Shown here piece after piece: positions 1 to 5,032 of a DNA stretch of 5,709 nt. Both the position numbers and the translations under genes were made by a program. The stretch is from positions 1-5,709 of the forward strand of contig JAJDAM010000363.1 in assembly GCA_029261905.1 (NCBI GenBank). Direction: 5' to 3'. This DNA is from Deltaproteobacteria bacterium. GTDB taxonomy: Bacteria > Myxococcota_A > UBA9160 > SMWR01. The notes beneath the pieces are model-generated. The model did not search any database. It was not told the origin of the DNA and was given only the letters and a program-made list of their open reading frames with translations. Positions within the stretch are counted from its first letter, which is position 1. Every line of letters starts with the position of its first letter.

Positions 1-1
1 C

Positions 2-982
2 CTCGATGAGCAGGAACTTTCCGAGCTCCACACGGATCTCGCGAGCCTGCTCGACCGCGCGCCGGTTGGCGAGGGAAGCGATGTCGACACCCACGGGCGT
101 CGAGCCGCCGGCAACGGCGGCCAACCGCTCTTCTTGTGGGCCAAGCCACTTTCCGACCCCTGGGGCGGCACCGAATTGCTCAACGGCCGCCATCCGGTCC
201 GCATGGAAGAGCCGGTGGCGGCGACCGATGTTCCGGAGGAATCGATTTTCCTGATGCTCGGCCTGTTCGACGAGATGGACTCGGCGTTGCGCCTGTCCGC
301 GCACCCCCAGATGCTGCGCGTCGCGGAATCACTGAATGGATCCGATTTCGTTCCCTACAACGACAGCATCTTCCTGAAGGAGCCGGGCATCGGCGCGTCG
401 ATCGCCTGGCACCAGGATGGCACGACGCATTGGGACAGCAGCGACTGGCATCCCCAAATTCATGGTTTCAATTTCATGGCACAACTGTGCCGAACGACAC
501 CTGCCAATGGCTTGTGGGTGGTTCCCGGCAGCCACCGCCTGGGGCGCATCGACATCCCGGCGCTCGTCGCCGCCAATGGCGGGTCGACCCGGCTGCCCGA
601 TGCGGTCCCGATGCTGTGCGAGGCGGGCGACATTGCGGTCTGCAATCGACAGTGCCTGCACGCGTCATTCGCAAACGCCTCGCCGGATCGTCGCGCGACT
701 TTTGTTTGGGGTTTCTTTAGTCGCGATTCGGTACTCGATGTCGAAGTCGACATGCTGACCGCTCGACCGGGTGAAACCCCTCTACGTCGTCGTTACACCG
801 CGGACGTGATTCGCAAGCGCAGCGAGATCGTTCAGGTTGCGATCGATGCGCGGCGAGAGCATCGGCCGGAAGAAGAGGCGTACCGCTATGCGCCGTTTAG
901 CGGCGAACAGGATCGGCAGGAAGGATCGGAATCCGGAAAGACCGCTTTGCACGACTACGGCCGCGACACGATTTTCGTCTAG
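2..982 (+). CDS. Phytanoyl-CoA dioxygenase (PhyH) family protein, 5'-truncated by window edge
   Basis: This is a non-haem Fe(II)/2-oxoglutarate-dependent oxygenase of the PhyH family; the substrate cannot be told from sequence. The frame is open from base 2, so the true start lies outside the window; the TTG at 134 is internal. 326 residues are visible, ending at TAG 980-982. Numbered from base 2, the iron-binding HxD is H137-Q-D139 in 'WHQDGTTHW', and the distal histidine is H220 in 'CLHASFANASPDRR'. This matches the family pattern H..N.S...R, whose arginine (R230 or R231) should bind 2-oxoglutarate. 'NGLWVVPGSHRLG' just before is the typical PhyH 'NG.L.V.PGSH' segment. The metal and co-substrate residues all look present, so the enzyme is probably active. 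The start of the jelly-roll N-terminus and any operon partner lie upstream. The tail after about residue 285 is charged and looks unstructured. Family assignment is firm, function open. Confidence 0.9.
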   Translation, partial: LDEQELSELHTDLASLLDRAPVGEGSDVDTHGRRAAGNGGQPLFLWAKPLSDPWGGTELLNGRHPVRMEEPVAATDVPEESIFLMLGLFDEMDSALRLSAHPQMLRVAESLNGSDFVPYNDSIFLKEPGIGASIAWHQDGTTHWDSSDWHPQIHGFNFMAQLCRTTPANGLWVVPGSHRLGRIDIPALVAANGGSTRLPDAVPMLCEAGDIAVCNRQCLHASFANASPDRRATFVWGFFSRDSVLDVEVDMLTARPGETPLRRRYTADVIRKRSEIVQVAIDARREHRPEEEAYRYAPFSGEQDRQEGSESGKTALHDYGRDTIFV

Positions 983-1097
983 TAATCGCTGCTGGGCGAT
1001 CGATCGAACGGGACGCTGGTGAGACCTTCCGGCAGGATTTCCCGGGACAAGGTCCGGCGCCGCATCAGTTCAGCCAACGGCAATCAACGATGAGTCC

Positions 1098-1126
1098 TTG
1101 AAATATGTTACCTCCCATAGTAACAT
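1098..1126 (+). promoter_or_regulatory. Predicted sigma70-like promoter of the DUF4160/HTH cassette
   Basis: A -35-like TTGAAA (1098-1103, 5/6 to TTGACA) is followed after exactly 17 bases by a -10-like TAACAT (1121-1126, 4/6 to TATAAT). Transcription would start at about 1132-1134, which coincides with the TTG start codon at 1133. The transcript would then be leaderless or nearly so. The elements are read by eye and not tested. Confidence 0.5.
1105..1126. promoter_or_regulatory. Perfect inverted repeat, candidate operator
   Basis: ATGTTAC (1105-1111) and GTAACAT (1120-1126) are perfect 7-bp inverted arms separated by 8 bases, so the half-site centres are 15 bp apart. The dyad covers the promoter spacer and the whole -10 element. 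A dimer bound here would block RNA polymerase. The natural candidate is the HTH protein encoded by the second gene, by analogy with autoregulated toxin-antitoxin operons; this is inference. Confidence 0.55.
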
Positions 1127-1132
1127 CTAATC

Positions 1133-1327
1133 TTGGTCAGAATTCGACGTGGAAACTGCGTATTCGTCAAATGGAAGGGTGACCACAGTCCCCTGCACGT
1201 TCACGTCTTTGAAGACAAGAAGCTCGTCGTCAAGTGGGATTTGGAGAACGGCGTCGCCATGAAGGGACGCGCGACACGCAGGATTCTCCGCCTGATTCGA
1301 AAGCTCCAACAGGAAGGCCTGCTATGA
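1133..1327 (+). CDS. Small DUF4160-like protein, possible toxin-like partner of a two-gene module
   Basis: A 64-residue basic protein resembling the DUF4160 family (usually about 60-90 residues). The defining 'H.PPHVHV' segment appears as 'DHSPLHVHVFED' at residues 17-28, followed by the 'VKWDLENG' strand and a C-terminal basic helix 'RILRLIRKLQQEGLL'. The molecular role of DUF4160 is not settled; members are often found next to DUF2442 or HTH proteins in toxin-antitoxin-like pairs. TTG at 1133 is the only plausible start: an in-frame TAA at 1121 blocks any longer version, and the next in-frame ATG (1259) would remove the diagnostic motif. No Shine-Dalgarno is visible before it, consistent with leaderless translation from the predicted promoter. 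Its stop TGA (1325-1327) overlaps the ATG of the next gene, implying coupled translation. Family call is fairly firm, toxin role only suggested. Confidence 0.72.
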   Translation: MVRIRRGNCVFVKWKGDHSPLHVHVFEDKKLVVKWDLENGVAMKGRATRRILRLIRKLQQEGLL

Positions 1328-1806
1328 AGATCCGAAGCGTTGCTCACAACAACCAGAAGCGAGAGTTCCAGGTGACGACCTTTTCTGGAAGGAAACTCTC
1401 GTTCCCCTACGCGAAGGCGGACCCAGAGCCTTGCAGCGCAAATCGTTTGCACGAAGTGTATGTCGACGCTGAGCTTGGAAAGGAGGCATTCACTTACGTT
1501 CTCGAATCGGGAGATGAAGGAGCGATCCACATCGAGAGTGTTCTGGAATACAACGAGGACCCCAAGCATCTCGGCGACATCCTCCTGTACAAGCTGACAC
1601 TCGAGGCACAGAAGAGAGTAGAAGAGAGTCCTCTTAGCAAGCGCGAGATCATGCGAAGGCTCGGGACGTCTGCGACGCAGTTTTACCGACTGGTCGACCA
1701 GACGAATTATCGCAAGTCGATTCGGCAGGTTGTGAGCCTTCTCCATGTTCTTGGATACGAAGTCGAATTCTCTGTGAAGGATCGAGCTTCGCTCGCGGGT
1801 TCTTGA
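1324..1806 (+). CDS. Helix-turn-helix protein paired with the DUF4160-like gene, antitoxin-like regulator
   Basis: A 160-residue protein. The start ATG 1324 overlaps the upstream stop by ATGA and has a strong site AGGAAGG (1311-1317) six bases ahead; a GTG at 1234 in the same frame lies inside the upstream gene and is not needed. Residues 1-80 form a beta-rich domain ('REFQVTTFSGRKLSFPY', then 'EAFTYVLESGDEGAIHI'), loosely reminiscent of DUF2442 proteins that accompany DUF4160. Residues 85-100 are helical. Residues 104-126 ('LSKREIMRRLGTSATQFYRL') form a clear helix-turn-helix: LSKREI, turn at LGTS, recognition helix ATQFYRL. A further helical segment follows at 130-147. Likely role: DNA-binding antitoxin or regulator that controls its own promoter at the 1105-1126 dyad. 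G+C is lower than in the minus-strand gene downstream, consistent with horizontal acquisition. The HTH is confident, the pair's function inferred. Confidence 0.75.
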   Translation: MKIRSVAHNNQKREFQVTTFSGRKLSFPYAKADPEPCSANRLHEVYVDAELGKEAFTYVLESGDEGAIHIESVLEYNEDPKHLGDILLYKLTLEAQKRVEESPLSKREIMRRLGTSATQFYRLVDQTNYRKSIRQVVSLLHVLGYEVEFSVKDRASLAGS

Positions 1807-1905
1807 CTCTCAGGCTCCGCCCCGGATTGCCTCAAACAGGCCCAGCCCTATCGTGCGGCTCGGAAAACCGCCGCGGATCTCAAACCCCAACCCGTCTACC
1901 AGCTT

Positions 1906-2052
1906 TCACGTCACAAACCGCCTCACGAAATCAACCTGCTCCCCCGTCTCCGGCAATCTCCCACCACCTGGATCATCCCCGCGACGGCTGCGAATAACGT
2001 CGACGAAGTCCCCTGCGTCCGCTTGACCGTGGCGGATCAGGTGAGCGCCGAG
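1906..2052 (-). pseudogene. Orphan C-terminal relic of an ADP-ribosylglycohydrolase-phosphatase gene
   Basis: On the minus strand this stretch reads 48 codons plus a TGA (1906-1908) equivalent to residues 434-481 of the intact fusion gene at 2516-3961. Examples are 'GAHLIRHGQADA', 'DFVDVIR', 'PETGEQV' and 'FVRRF'. By eye, 37 of 48 residues match and about 84% of bases match. There are no gaps and the two stop codons align at an offset of exactly 610 bp. The catalytic Cys423 and Arg429 of the phosphatase domain lie just outside the retained part, and there is no ATG, GTG or TTG start in frame before the upstream stop at 2089-2091. It is therefore a broken remnant. Its upstream edge (about 2052) sits a few bases from the stop of the PilZ-like gene (2058-2060). 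The lack of frameshifts suggests it diverged as a working paralogue before truncation, or broke recently. Confidence 0.85.
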
Positions 2053-2057
2053 CTGCC

Positions 2058-2363
2058 CTACTGGAGACCCGACCAGAATTCCCGGTACTCATCGCTGTCG
2101 TCCAGCAGCCGTACCCCGAACCCGGGGACACGGTGTCGGGCGCCAACACGCTCTTCGGTCGTCCACCAGACCAGGCCGGAGATCCGAAGCTCCGCGCCGC
2201 CCGGCGTTCGGATACTGAGGTCTACGTTCGACCCTTGATCGGGAATCGAATCGGTTCCGACGAACACGCCGTATTCGCCGACGTTTCTGATCTTCCCTGC
2301 TGCGCTCTCGCCACAAACTTGAAACTCGGTCGCGATACTGGTCTTGATCCGTGATTCGTTCAT
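2058..2363 (-). CDS. Small PilZ-like domain protein
   Basis: A 101-residue single-domain protein resembling PilZ and the PilZ-like proteins common in myxobacteria-type genomes. The fold pattern is visible: 'KIRNVGEYGVFVGTD' (residues 24-38), 'GSNVDLSIRTPGG' (44-56), 'LRISGLVWWTTE' (59-70) and 'VPGFGVRL' (79-86). The canonical c-di-GMP residues are poor. The RxxxR motif is not recognisable (only R5 before the first strand), and the D/N-x-S-x-x-G motif reads N28-x-G-x-x-G33, with Ser replaced by Gly. It may therefore not bind c-di-GMP and may act as a protein-interaction module. ATG 2363 is chosen over an in-frame ATG 21 bases upstream because a strong AGGAGGGG (complement of 2366-2373) lies two bases ahead of that ATG, with its core AGGAGG four bases away. 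It follows the fusion gene in the same direction after 152 bases and may be cotranscribed. The orphan C-terminal relic begins six bases beyond its stop. Confidence 0.8.
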   Translation of the reverse strand: MNESRIKTSIATEFQVCGESAAGKIRNVGEYGVFVGTDSIPDQGSNVDLSIRTPGGAELRISGLVWWTTEERVGARHRVPGFGVRLLDDSDEYREFWSGLQ

Positions 2364-2365
2364 AT

Positions 2366-2373
2366 CCCCTCCT
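2366..2373 (-). promoter_or_regulatory. Ribosome binding site deciding the PilZ-like start
   Basis: On the minus strand AGGAGGGG stands two bases before ATG 2363 (AGGAGG core, four bases before it). Translation from the upstream in-frame ATG at 2384 would place this near-perfect Shine-Dalgarno inside the coding sequence, so the shorter start is preferred. Confidence 0.7.
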
Positions 2374-2515
2374 GACCCACCCATCGCTCGATAGCAACGC
2401 GAAGATCGTGATGGGGCTCACATCCAGAGAGAAGCAACCGGCAAGGCTAGGATTTCTCCCCGCGCAGGGTTCGCGGCTTCGCAGTCCGACGGCAGGTTTC
2501 GACTGCCCCAGACTT

Positions 2516-2662
2516 TCAGCTACCGAACCGCCGCACGAAACCCACCTGTTCCTCCGTCTCCGGAGACCTCTCACCACCCGCATCCCCCCCGCGGCGCCTG
2601 CGAATCACGTCGACGAAGTCCTCTGCGTCTGCTTGACCGTGGCGGATCAGGTGAGCGCCGAC
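2516..2662. repeat. Second copy of the 147-bp repeat, the 3' end of the intact fusion gene
   Basis: The last 48 codons and stop of the fusion gene, which pair without gaps with 1906-2052. Identity is uneven: 45 of 47 bases match over 2615-2661 (counterpart 2005-2051), against roughly 73 of 90 over 2525-2614. The copies are in direct orientation with 463 bp between them, containing the PilZ-like gene and its leader. Confidence 0.85.
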
Positions 2663-3961
2663 GGCCATCCCTGTACGGCCCCGGCCGCCCCAGCAGTGGA
2701 CGTACACCCGCAAGCCCGCGTCGATGCCCTCGTCGATCCAATCTTGAATTTCGCTCATCGTGCGTCTTCTTGGGACACTCAAATCCACGACTGGAAAGCG
2801 CCGACTCTCTACTTCCACTCCCAAGCGCCCTGCTTCGCGCACTACGATGTTCTCATAAGTTTCGAACACCCTCCCCTGGAGATCCGTCTCGTGCGGTTCC
2901 ATCAGGTTCGCGAAGCGCCGGATTCCCGCCGCGAGCAGCGCCCGAATCTTCGCCTCGCCTACGGCTCGGTCGAGATCTCCGGGATAGGCGCCCGCGACCA
3001 GCGCGCCGGGGTTCGCCCAGTAGGAGCGATCGAGTGGAGCCGGCGGTACAGCGCGTGCCCGGCCGAGTGCTTCGCCGAGTCGCGCGATCTGGTCGCCACG
3101 TGTGAGCTTTGCCCGCCACTGCGCTGGGATCGCCTGCTCGCCGTAGAACGCCCCTGCGAGCTGGCCCGTGATTGCAGCCGTGGTATCCGCGTCGTCGCCC
3201 AGGTTTGCAGCGCGGAGGATGGCGTCGGCAAAACTCTCGGTGTTGGCGAAGCACCAGAGCGCGGCCTCGAGTGCGTCGACCACGTAGCCGCTGCCCTTGA
3301 TGTCGGCCTCGCCCTTGGTACGCCAGCCGCCAGCGGCGATGGACGCGATCTTGGGCGCAAGCGGTGGGTCGAAACGCTCAGGCGTCTCGGCATCCAGGAC
3401 CACGCCCTTCGGGTCCCCCGCGAGCGCGCGCAACAGGATCGCCGCGAACAGGCGGCAGGCGTCGACCGCCTCGGCCGCGCCGTGTGTGGTGCGCGAGCTG
3501 ATGGCCGCGTGCTCGAGCGCTGCGTCGCGATCCCCCGCGTAGAACAGCGCGACGGGTGCCAGTCGCATCAGCGAACCGTTTCCGGCGCTATCCGCACGGG
3601 TCGAACCGGCGAAGGGCTCTCCACTTTCTTCGAAACGGTCGAGTGCGGATGAAACCGTTCCCCCGATATCGAAGACGCTACCGGTACTGGAGAGATAGCC
3701 GGTGTCTCGCCAGCGGAGGTAGCGATCGATCTGGTCTGCCGGATTCGAGCCGCCGCAGTCCACGAGGCTTCGGGCCAGGCCGAGTGCCATGGATGTGTCG
3801 TCGGTCCACTGTCCTGGGCGGAGGTGGAACGGGCCGCCTCCCTTCATGTCGGTGACGGGAGGGAAAGAGCCGCGGGGGGAGAACTCGACCGTGGTACCGA
3901 CGGCATCGCCAGCGGCCAGGCCGAGAAGGGTCGCGCGGTGACGCGAGCGCATGGTGGGCAT
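2516..3961 (-). CDS. ADP-ribosylglycohydrolase fused to a dual-specificity/tyrosine phosphatase domain
   Basis: A 481-residue two-domain protein with no signal peptide, presumably cytoplasmic. Residues 8 to about 300 form an ADP-ribosylglycohydrolase (DraG/ARH-type) domain. 'GLAAGDAVG' (14-22), 'QWTDDTSMAL' (51-60, metal-binding T53, D54, D55), 'SAGNGSLMRLAPVA' (125-138) and 'NLGDDADTTAAI' (253-264, D256, D257, D259) supply the usual binuclear Mg site. Such enzymes cleave ADP-ribose from protein or other acceptors. Residues about 315-481 form a cysteine phosphatase domain of the DSP class: 'ALVAGAYPGD' (320-329), a general-acid loop 'VVDLSVP' with D393, and the CX5R P-loop 'HCWGGRGRTG' with nucleophile C423 and R429. 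Both active sites look intact. ATG 3961 is favoured over Met4 because AGGTGA (complement of 3968-3973) lies six bases upstream. The combined protein probably acts on a doubly modified substrate, or the phosphatase regulates the hydrolase; this is inference. Confidence 0.92.
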   Translation of the reverse strand: MPTMRSRHRATLLGLAAGDAVGTTVEFSPRGSFPPVTDMKGGGPFHLRPGQWTDDTSMALGLARSLVDCGGSNPADQIDRYLRWRDTGYLSSTGSVFDIGGTVSSALDRFEESGEPFAGSTRADSAGNGSLMRLAPVALFYAGDRDAALEHAAISSRTTHGAAEAVDACRLFAAILLRALAGDPKGVVLDAETPERFDPPLAPKIASIAAGGWRTKGEADIKGSGYVVDALEAALWCFANTESFADAILRAANLGDDADTTAAITGQLAGAFYGEQAIPAQWRAKLTRGDQIARLGEALGRARAVPPAPLDRSYWANPGALVAGAYPGDLDRAVGEAKIRALLAAGIRRFANLMEPHETDLQGRVFETYENIVVREAGRLGVEVESRRFPVVDLSVPRRRTMSEIQDWIDEGIDAGLRVYVHCWGGRGRTGMAVGAHLIRHGQADAEDFVDVIRRRRGGDAGGERSPETEEQVGFVRRFGS

Positions 3962-4000
3962 ATCAGATCACCTGGCTTTCGAAGTGGTACGAATCCGTGT

Positions 4001-4034
4001 CTCGAAATCTCCGCAACAGGGCTGGGATTTCGAG
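4001..4034. repeat. 9-bp perfect inverted repeat upstream of the fusion gene
   Basis: CTCGAAATC (4001-4009) and GATTTCGAG (4026-4034) are perfect inverted arms around a 16-base loop. Two further G-C pairs (4011-4012 with 4024-4025) are possible with one bulged T. No T-tract follows on either strand, so it is not a standard intrinsic terminator. It would lie about 40-73 bases upstream of the fusion gene start, in its leader or promoter. Confidence 0.5.
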
Positions 4035-4091
4035 GAAGTGGCCCAAAGCCACCAACGCTCAATCAAGATCGTCCAAAGACACAGACGTTAG

Positions 4092-4105
4092 GCGCCAGCT
4101 GGCGC
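4092..4105. promoter_or_regulatory. 14-bp perfect palindrome, candidate operator
   Basis: GCGCCAGCTGGCGC is a gapless perfect palindrome roughly midway between the divergent start codons. A symmetric site here could be bound by a dimeric regulator, but no regulator is identified and GC-rich DNA yields some palindromes by chance. Confidence 0.35.
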
Positions 4106-4112
4106 AATTCGC

Positions 4113-4131
4113 CTCAGCCGATTCGGCCGAG
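4113..4131. promoter_or_regulatory. 19-bp imperfect palindrome next to the 14-bp palindrome
   Basis: Eight of nine arm positions are symmetric: CTC-x-GCCGA / TCGGC-x-GAG around T4122, with the pair at 4116/4128 mismatched. It begins eight bases after the preceding palindrome, about two helical turns centre to centre (4098.5 to 4122). The two could form a paired binding region, but this rests on symmetry alone. Confidence 0.3.
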
Positions 4132-4263
4132 CCCGAAAGTCCGATACCAAAAAGGTACAGCGGTCCCCCACTTCAGTGCCAGATCGAATGACGTTGCCCC
4201 CTGCTTCCATTCGGCGTCGAAGCTAGCTTTCCACTTGAACTTCCCCGAACGACGGAGGCTTCC

Positions 4264-4698
4264 ATGATCAATCACGTCACGCGAATCGCACTCATCGCCC
4301 TGGCCTCGATGGCGGTATTGACACTCGCCTGTGCGTCAACGCCGGAGTCCCGGATCAACGAGAACCAGTCCCTGTTCGACTCTTATCCGGCGGAGATCAA
4401 AGCGAACATCCGACAGGGGAAGATCTCTCTCGGCTACGACGAAGGCATGGTGCAAATGGCCTTGGGCAGTCCCGACGAGAAATTCGTCGAGACCGACGAA
4501 TCCGGCGACACGTTGATGTGGGGCTACACCCGATCGAGGCCGGGCATCTCGGTGGGTCTCGGCGGGGGCAGCTATGTCGGCGGCGGCGGCGCGCTGGGAG
4601 GCGGAGTGGGTATGGGCACCGGTCCGAGACGGGACTACACGGCCATCATCGAGTTCCGCGAGGGCCAGGTGACACGGGTTCGGGAGTTCGATCGGTAG
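4264..4698 (+). CDS. Small outer-membrane-type lipoprotein with SmpA/BamE-like pattern
   Basis: A 144-residue predicted lipoprotein. Residues 1-22 are a signal peptide (one Arg, then a hydrophobic run from I8 to A22) ending in 'LTLAC' with C23 as the lipidation site; the -3 position is Thr rather than the usual Leu, so the lipobox is slightly off consensus. Residues 49-88 follow the SmpA/BamE-type pattern: 'IRQGKISLGY', 'GMVQMALGSPDE' (the usual V...LG.P) and 'LMWGY'. After a glycine-rich insertion at 98-120 comes the closing strand pair 'AIIEFREGQVTRV' (127-139). The resemblance is to a fold used by small envelope lipoproteins; this is not claimed to be BamE itself. The start is supported by GGAGG (4254-4258) five bases upstream. 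It is transcribed away from the fusion gene, and no partner gene adjoins it. Confidence 0.8.
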   Translation: MINHVTRIALIALASMAVLTLACASTPESRINENQSLFDSYPAEIKANIRQGKISLGYDEGMVQMALGSPDEKFVETDESGDTLMWGYTRSRPGISVGLGGGSYVGGGGALGGGVGMGTGPRRDYTAIIEFREGQVTRVREFDR

Positions 4699-4749
4699 TT
4701 CGTTTCGGAATGCGTTGCGCTGTCGATCAGTGAAGAGTCCGGTGGGAGT

Positions 4750-4878
4750 TCAGCATTGTTCGCGCATCAGGCGACGTTCAATTGTGCCGGCCTCTTCATT
4801 CGTGTGTTCCTTGAACACGAAAAGCTTGGCCTTCTTCACTGCGTGAATCTCGGCGCTATTCGGAAGCTGACCAGCCAT
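4750..4878 (-). CDS. Doubtful 42-residue small reading frame
   Basis: An ATG-to-TGA frame encoding a charged peptide ('MAGQLPNSAEIHAVKKAKLF', later 'FKEHTNEEAGTIERRLMRE'), with about 61% G or C at third positions. The frame stays open upstream of the ATG, so it could also be the tail of a decayed gene. GGGAG directly abuts the ATG, too close for a normal ribosome site. No family is recognised. It is listed because the peptide has a protein-like, helix-forming composition in an otherwise empty stretch. Confidence 0.2.
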   Translation of the reverse strand: MAGQLPNSAEIHAVKKAKLFVFKEHTNEEAGTIERRLMREQC

Positions 4879-4996
4879 CTCCCGGGCTCTCGGATCTGGG
4901 AAGGTCGGGGCGTCCGCTCCACTGACGCAGAGTGAAACGCCCCGAGGTAGCCAGAGGCCCTGCGATACCCGCCCTGAAAAATGACCGCGCCCACGC

Positions 4997-5008
4997 GCCT
5001 ATATAGGC
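4997..5008. promoter_or_regulatory. 12-bp palindrome overlapping a possible -10 element
   Basis: GCCTATATAGGC is a perfect palindrome whose AT-rich core TATATA (5000-5005) could be a -10 element for the hydrolase gene, placing the transcript start near 5012. The best -35 match, CTGAAA (4974-4979), is 20 bases away, which is long, so the promoter call is weak. Confidence 0.3.
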
Positions 5009-5032
5009 TGACAAAGTAGAGGTCGACCGAAT

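Larger units (their letters stand above)
3962..4263. other. Divergent intergenic region with several dyads
   Basis: This 302-bp stretch separates the fusion gene (minus) from the lipoprotein gene (plus) and must hold both promoters. I see no convincing -35/-10 pair and no reading frame with a ribosome site. It holds the Shine-Dalgarno sites of both neighbours at its two ends. It also holds three dyads listed separately (4001-4034, 4092-4105, 4113-4131), and a 10-bp palindrome AAGCTAGCTT at 4220-4229. Confidence 0.7.
4699..5032. other. Mostly non-coding stretch before the hydrolase gene
   Basis: These 334 bases hold no confident gene. They include a doubtful minus-strand small reading frame (4750-4878), a 6-bp inverted repeat GTGTTC-CTT-GAACAC at 4804-4818 inside it, and the palindromic promoter-like site before the hydrolase (4997-5008). 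No T-tract-bearing hairpin is visible after the lipoprotein stop. Confidence 0.6.

Noticed and set aside
1201..1746. 181-codon minus-strand frame opposite the DUF4160/HTH cassette
   Set aside because: The plus strand carries recognisable DUF4160 and HTH motifs with coupled starts, and this frame has none.
1783..1795. CGAGC-TTC-GCTCG hairpin at the end of the HTH gene
   Set aside because: It is a 5-bp stem lying inside the coding sequence with no T-run after it, so it is too weak to call a terminator.
2481..2507. Possible terminator hairpin just after the fusion gene stop (GGCAG/CTGCC or GCAGTC/GACTGC)
   Set aside because: The stems are only 5-6 bp, mutually exclusive, and followed by no T-tract on the transcribed strand.
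2089..2583. 164-codon minus-strand frame across the PilZ-like gene and the fusion gene's 3' end
   Set aside because: It is out of frame with both genes, Arg-rich and low in complexity; the PilZ-like frame has the strong ribosome site.
2351..3652. Long plus-strand open frame (433 codons) antisense to the ADP-ribosylhydrolase-phosphatase gene
   Set aside because: It has no recognisable domain or ribosome site. It mirrors a minus-strand gene with clear catalytic motifs; such shadows are common in GC-rich DNA.
3824..4267. Plus-strand frame spanning the divergent intergenic region
   Set aside because: It begins inside the fusion gene on the opposite strand, has no ribosome site, a Pro/Arg/Ser-rich composition and no family match, and runs into the lipoprotein start.
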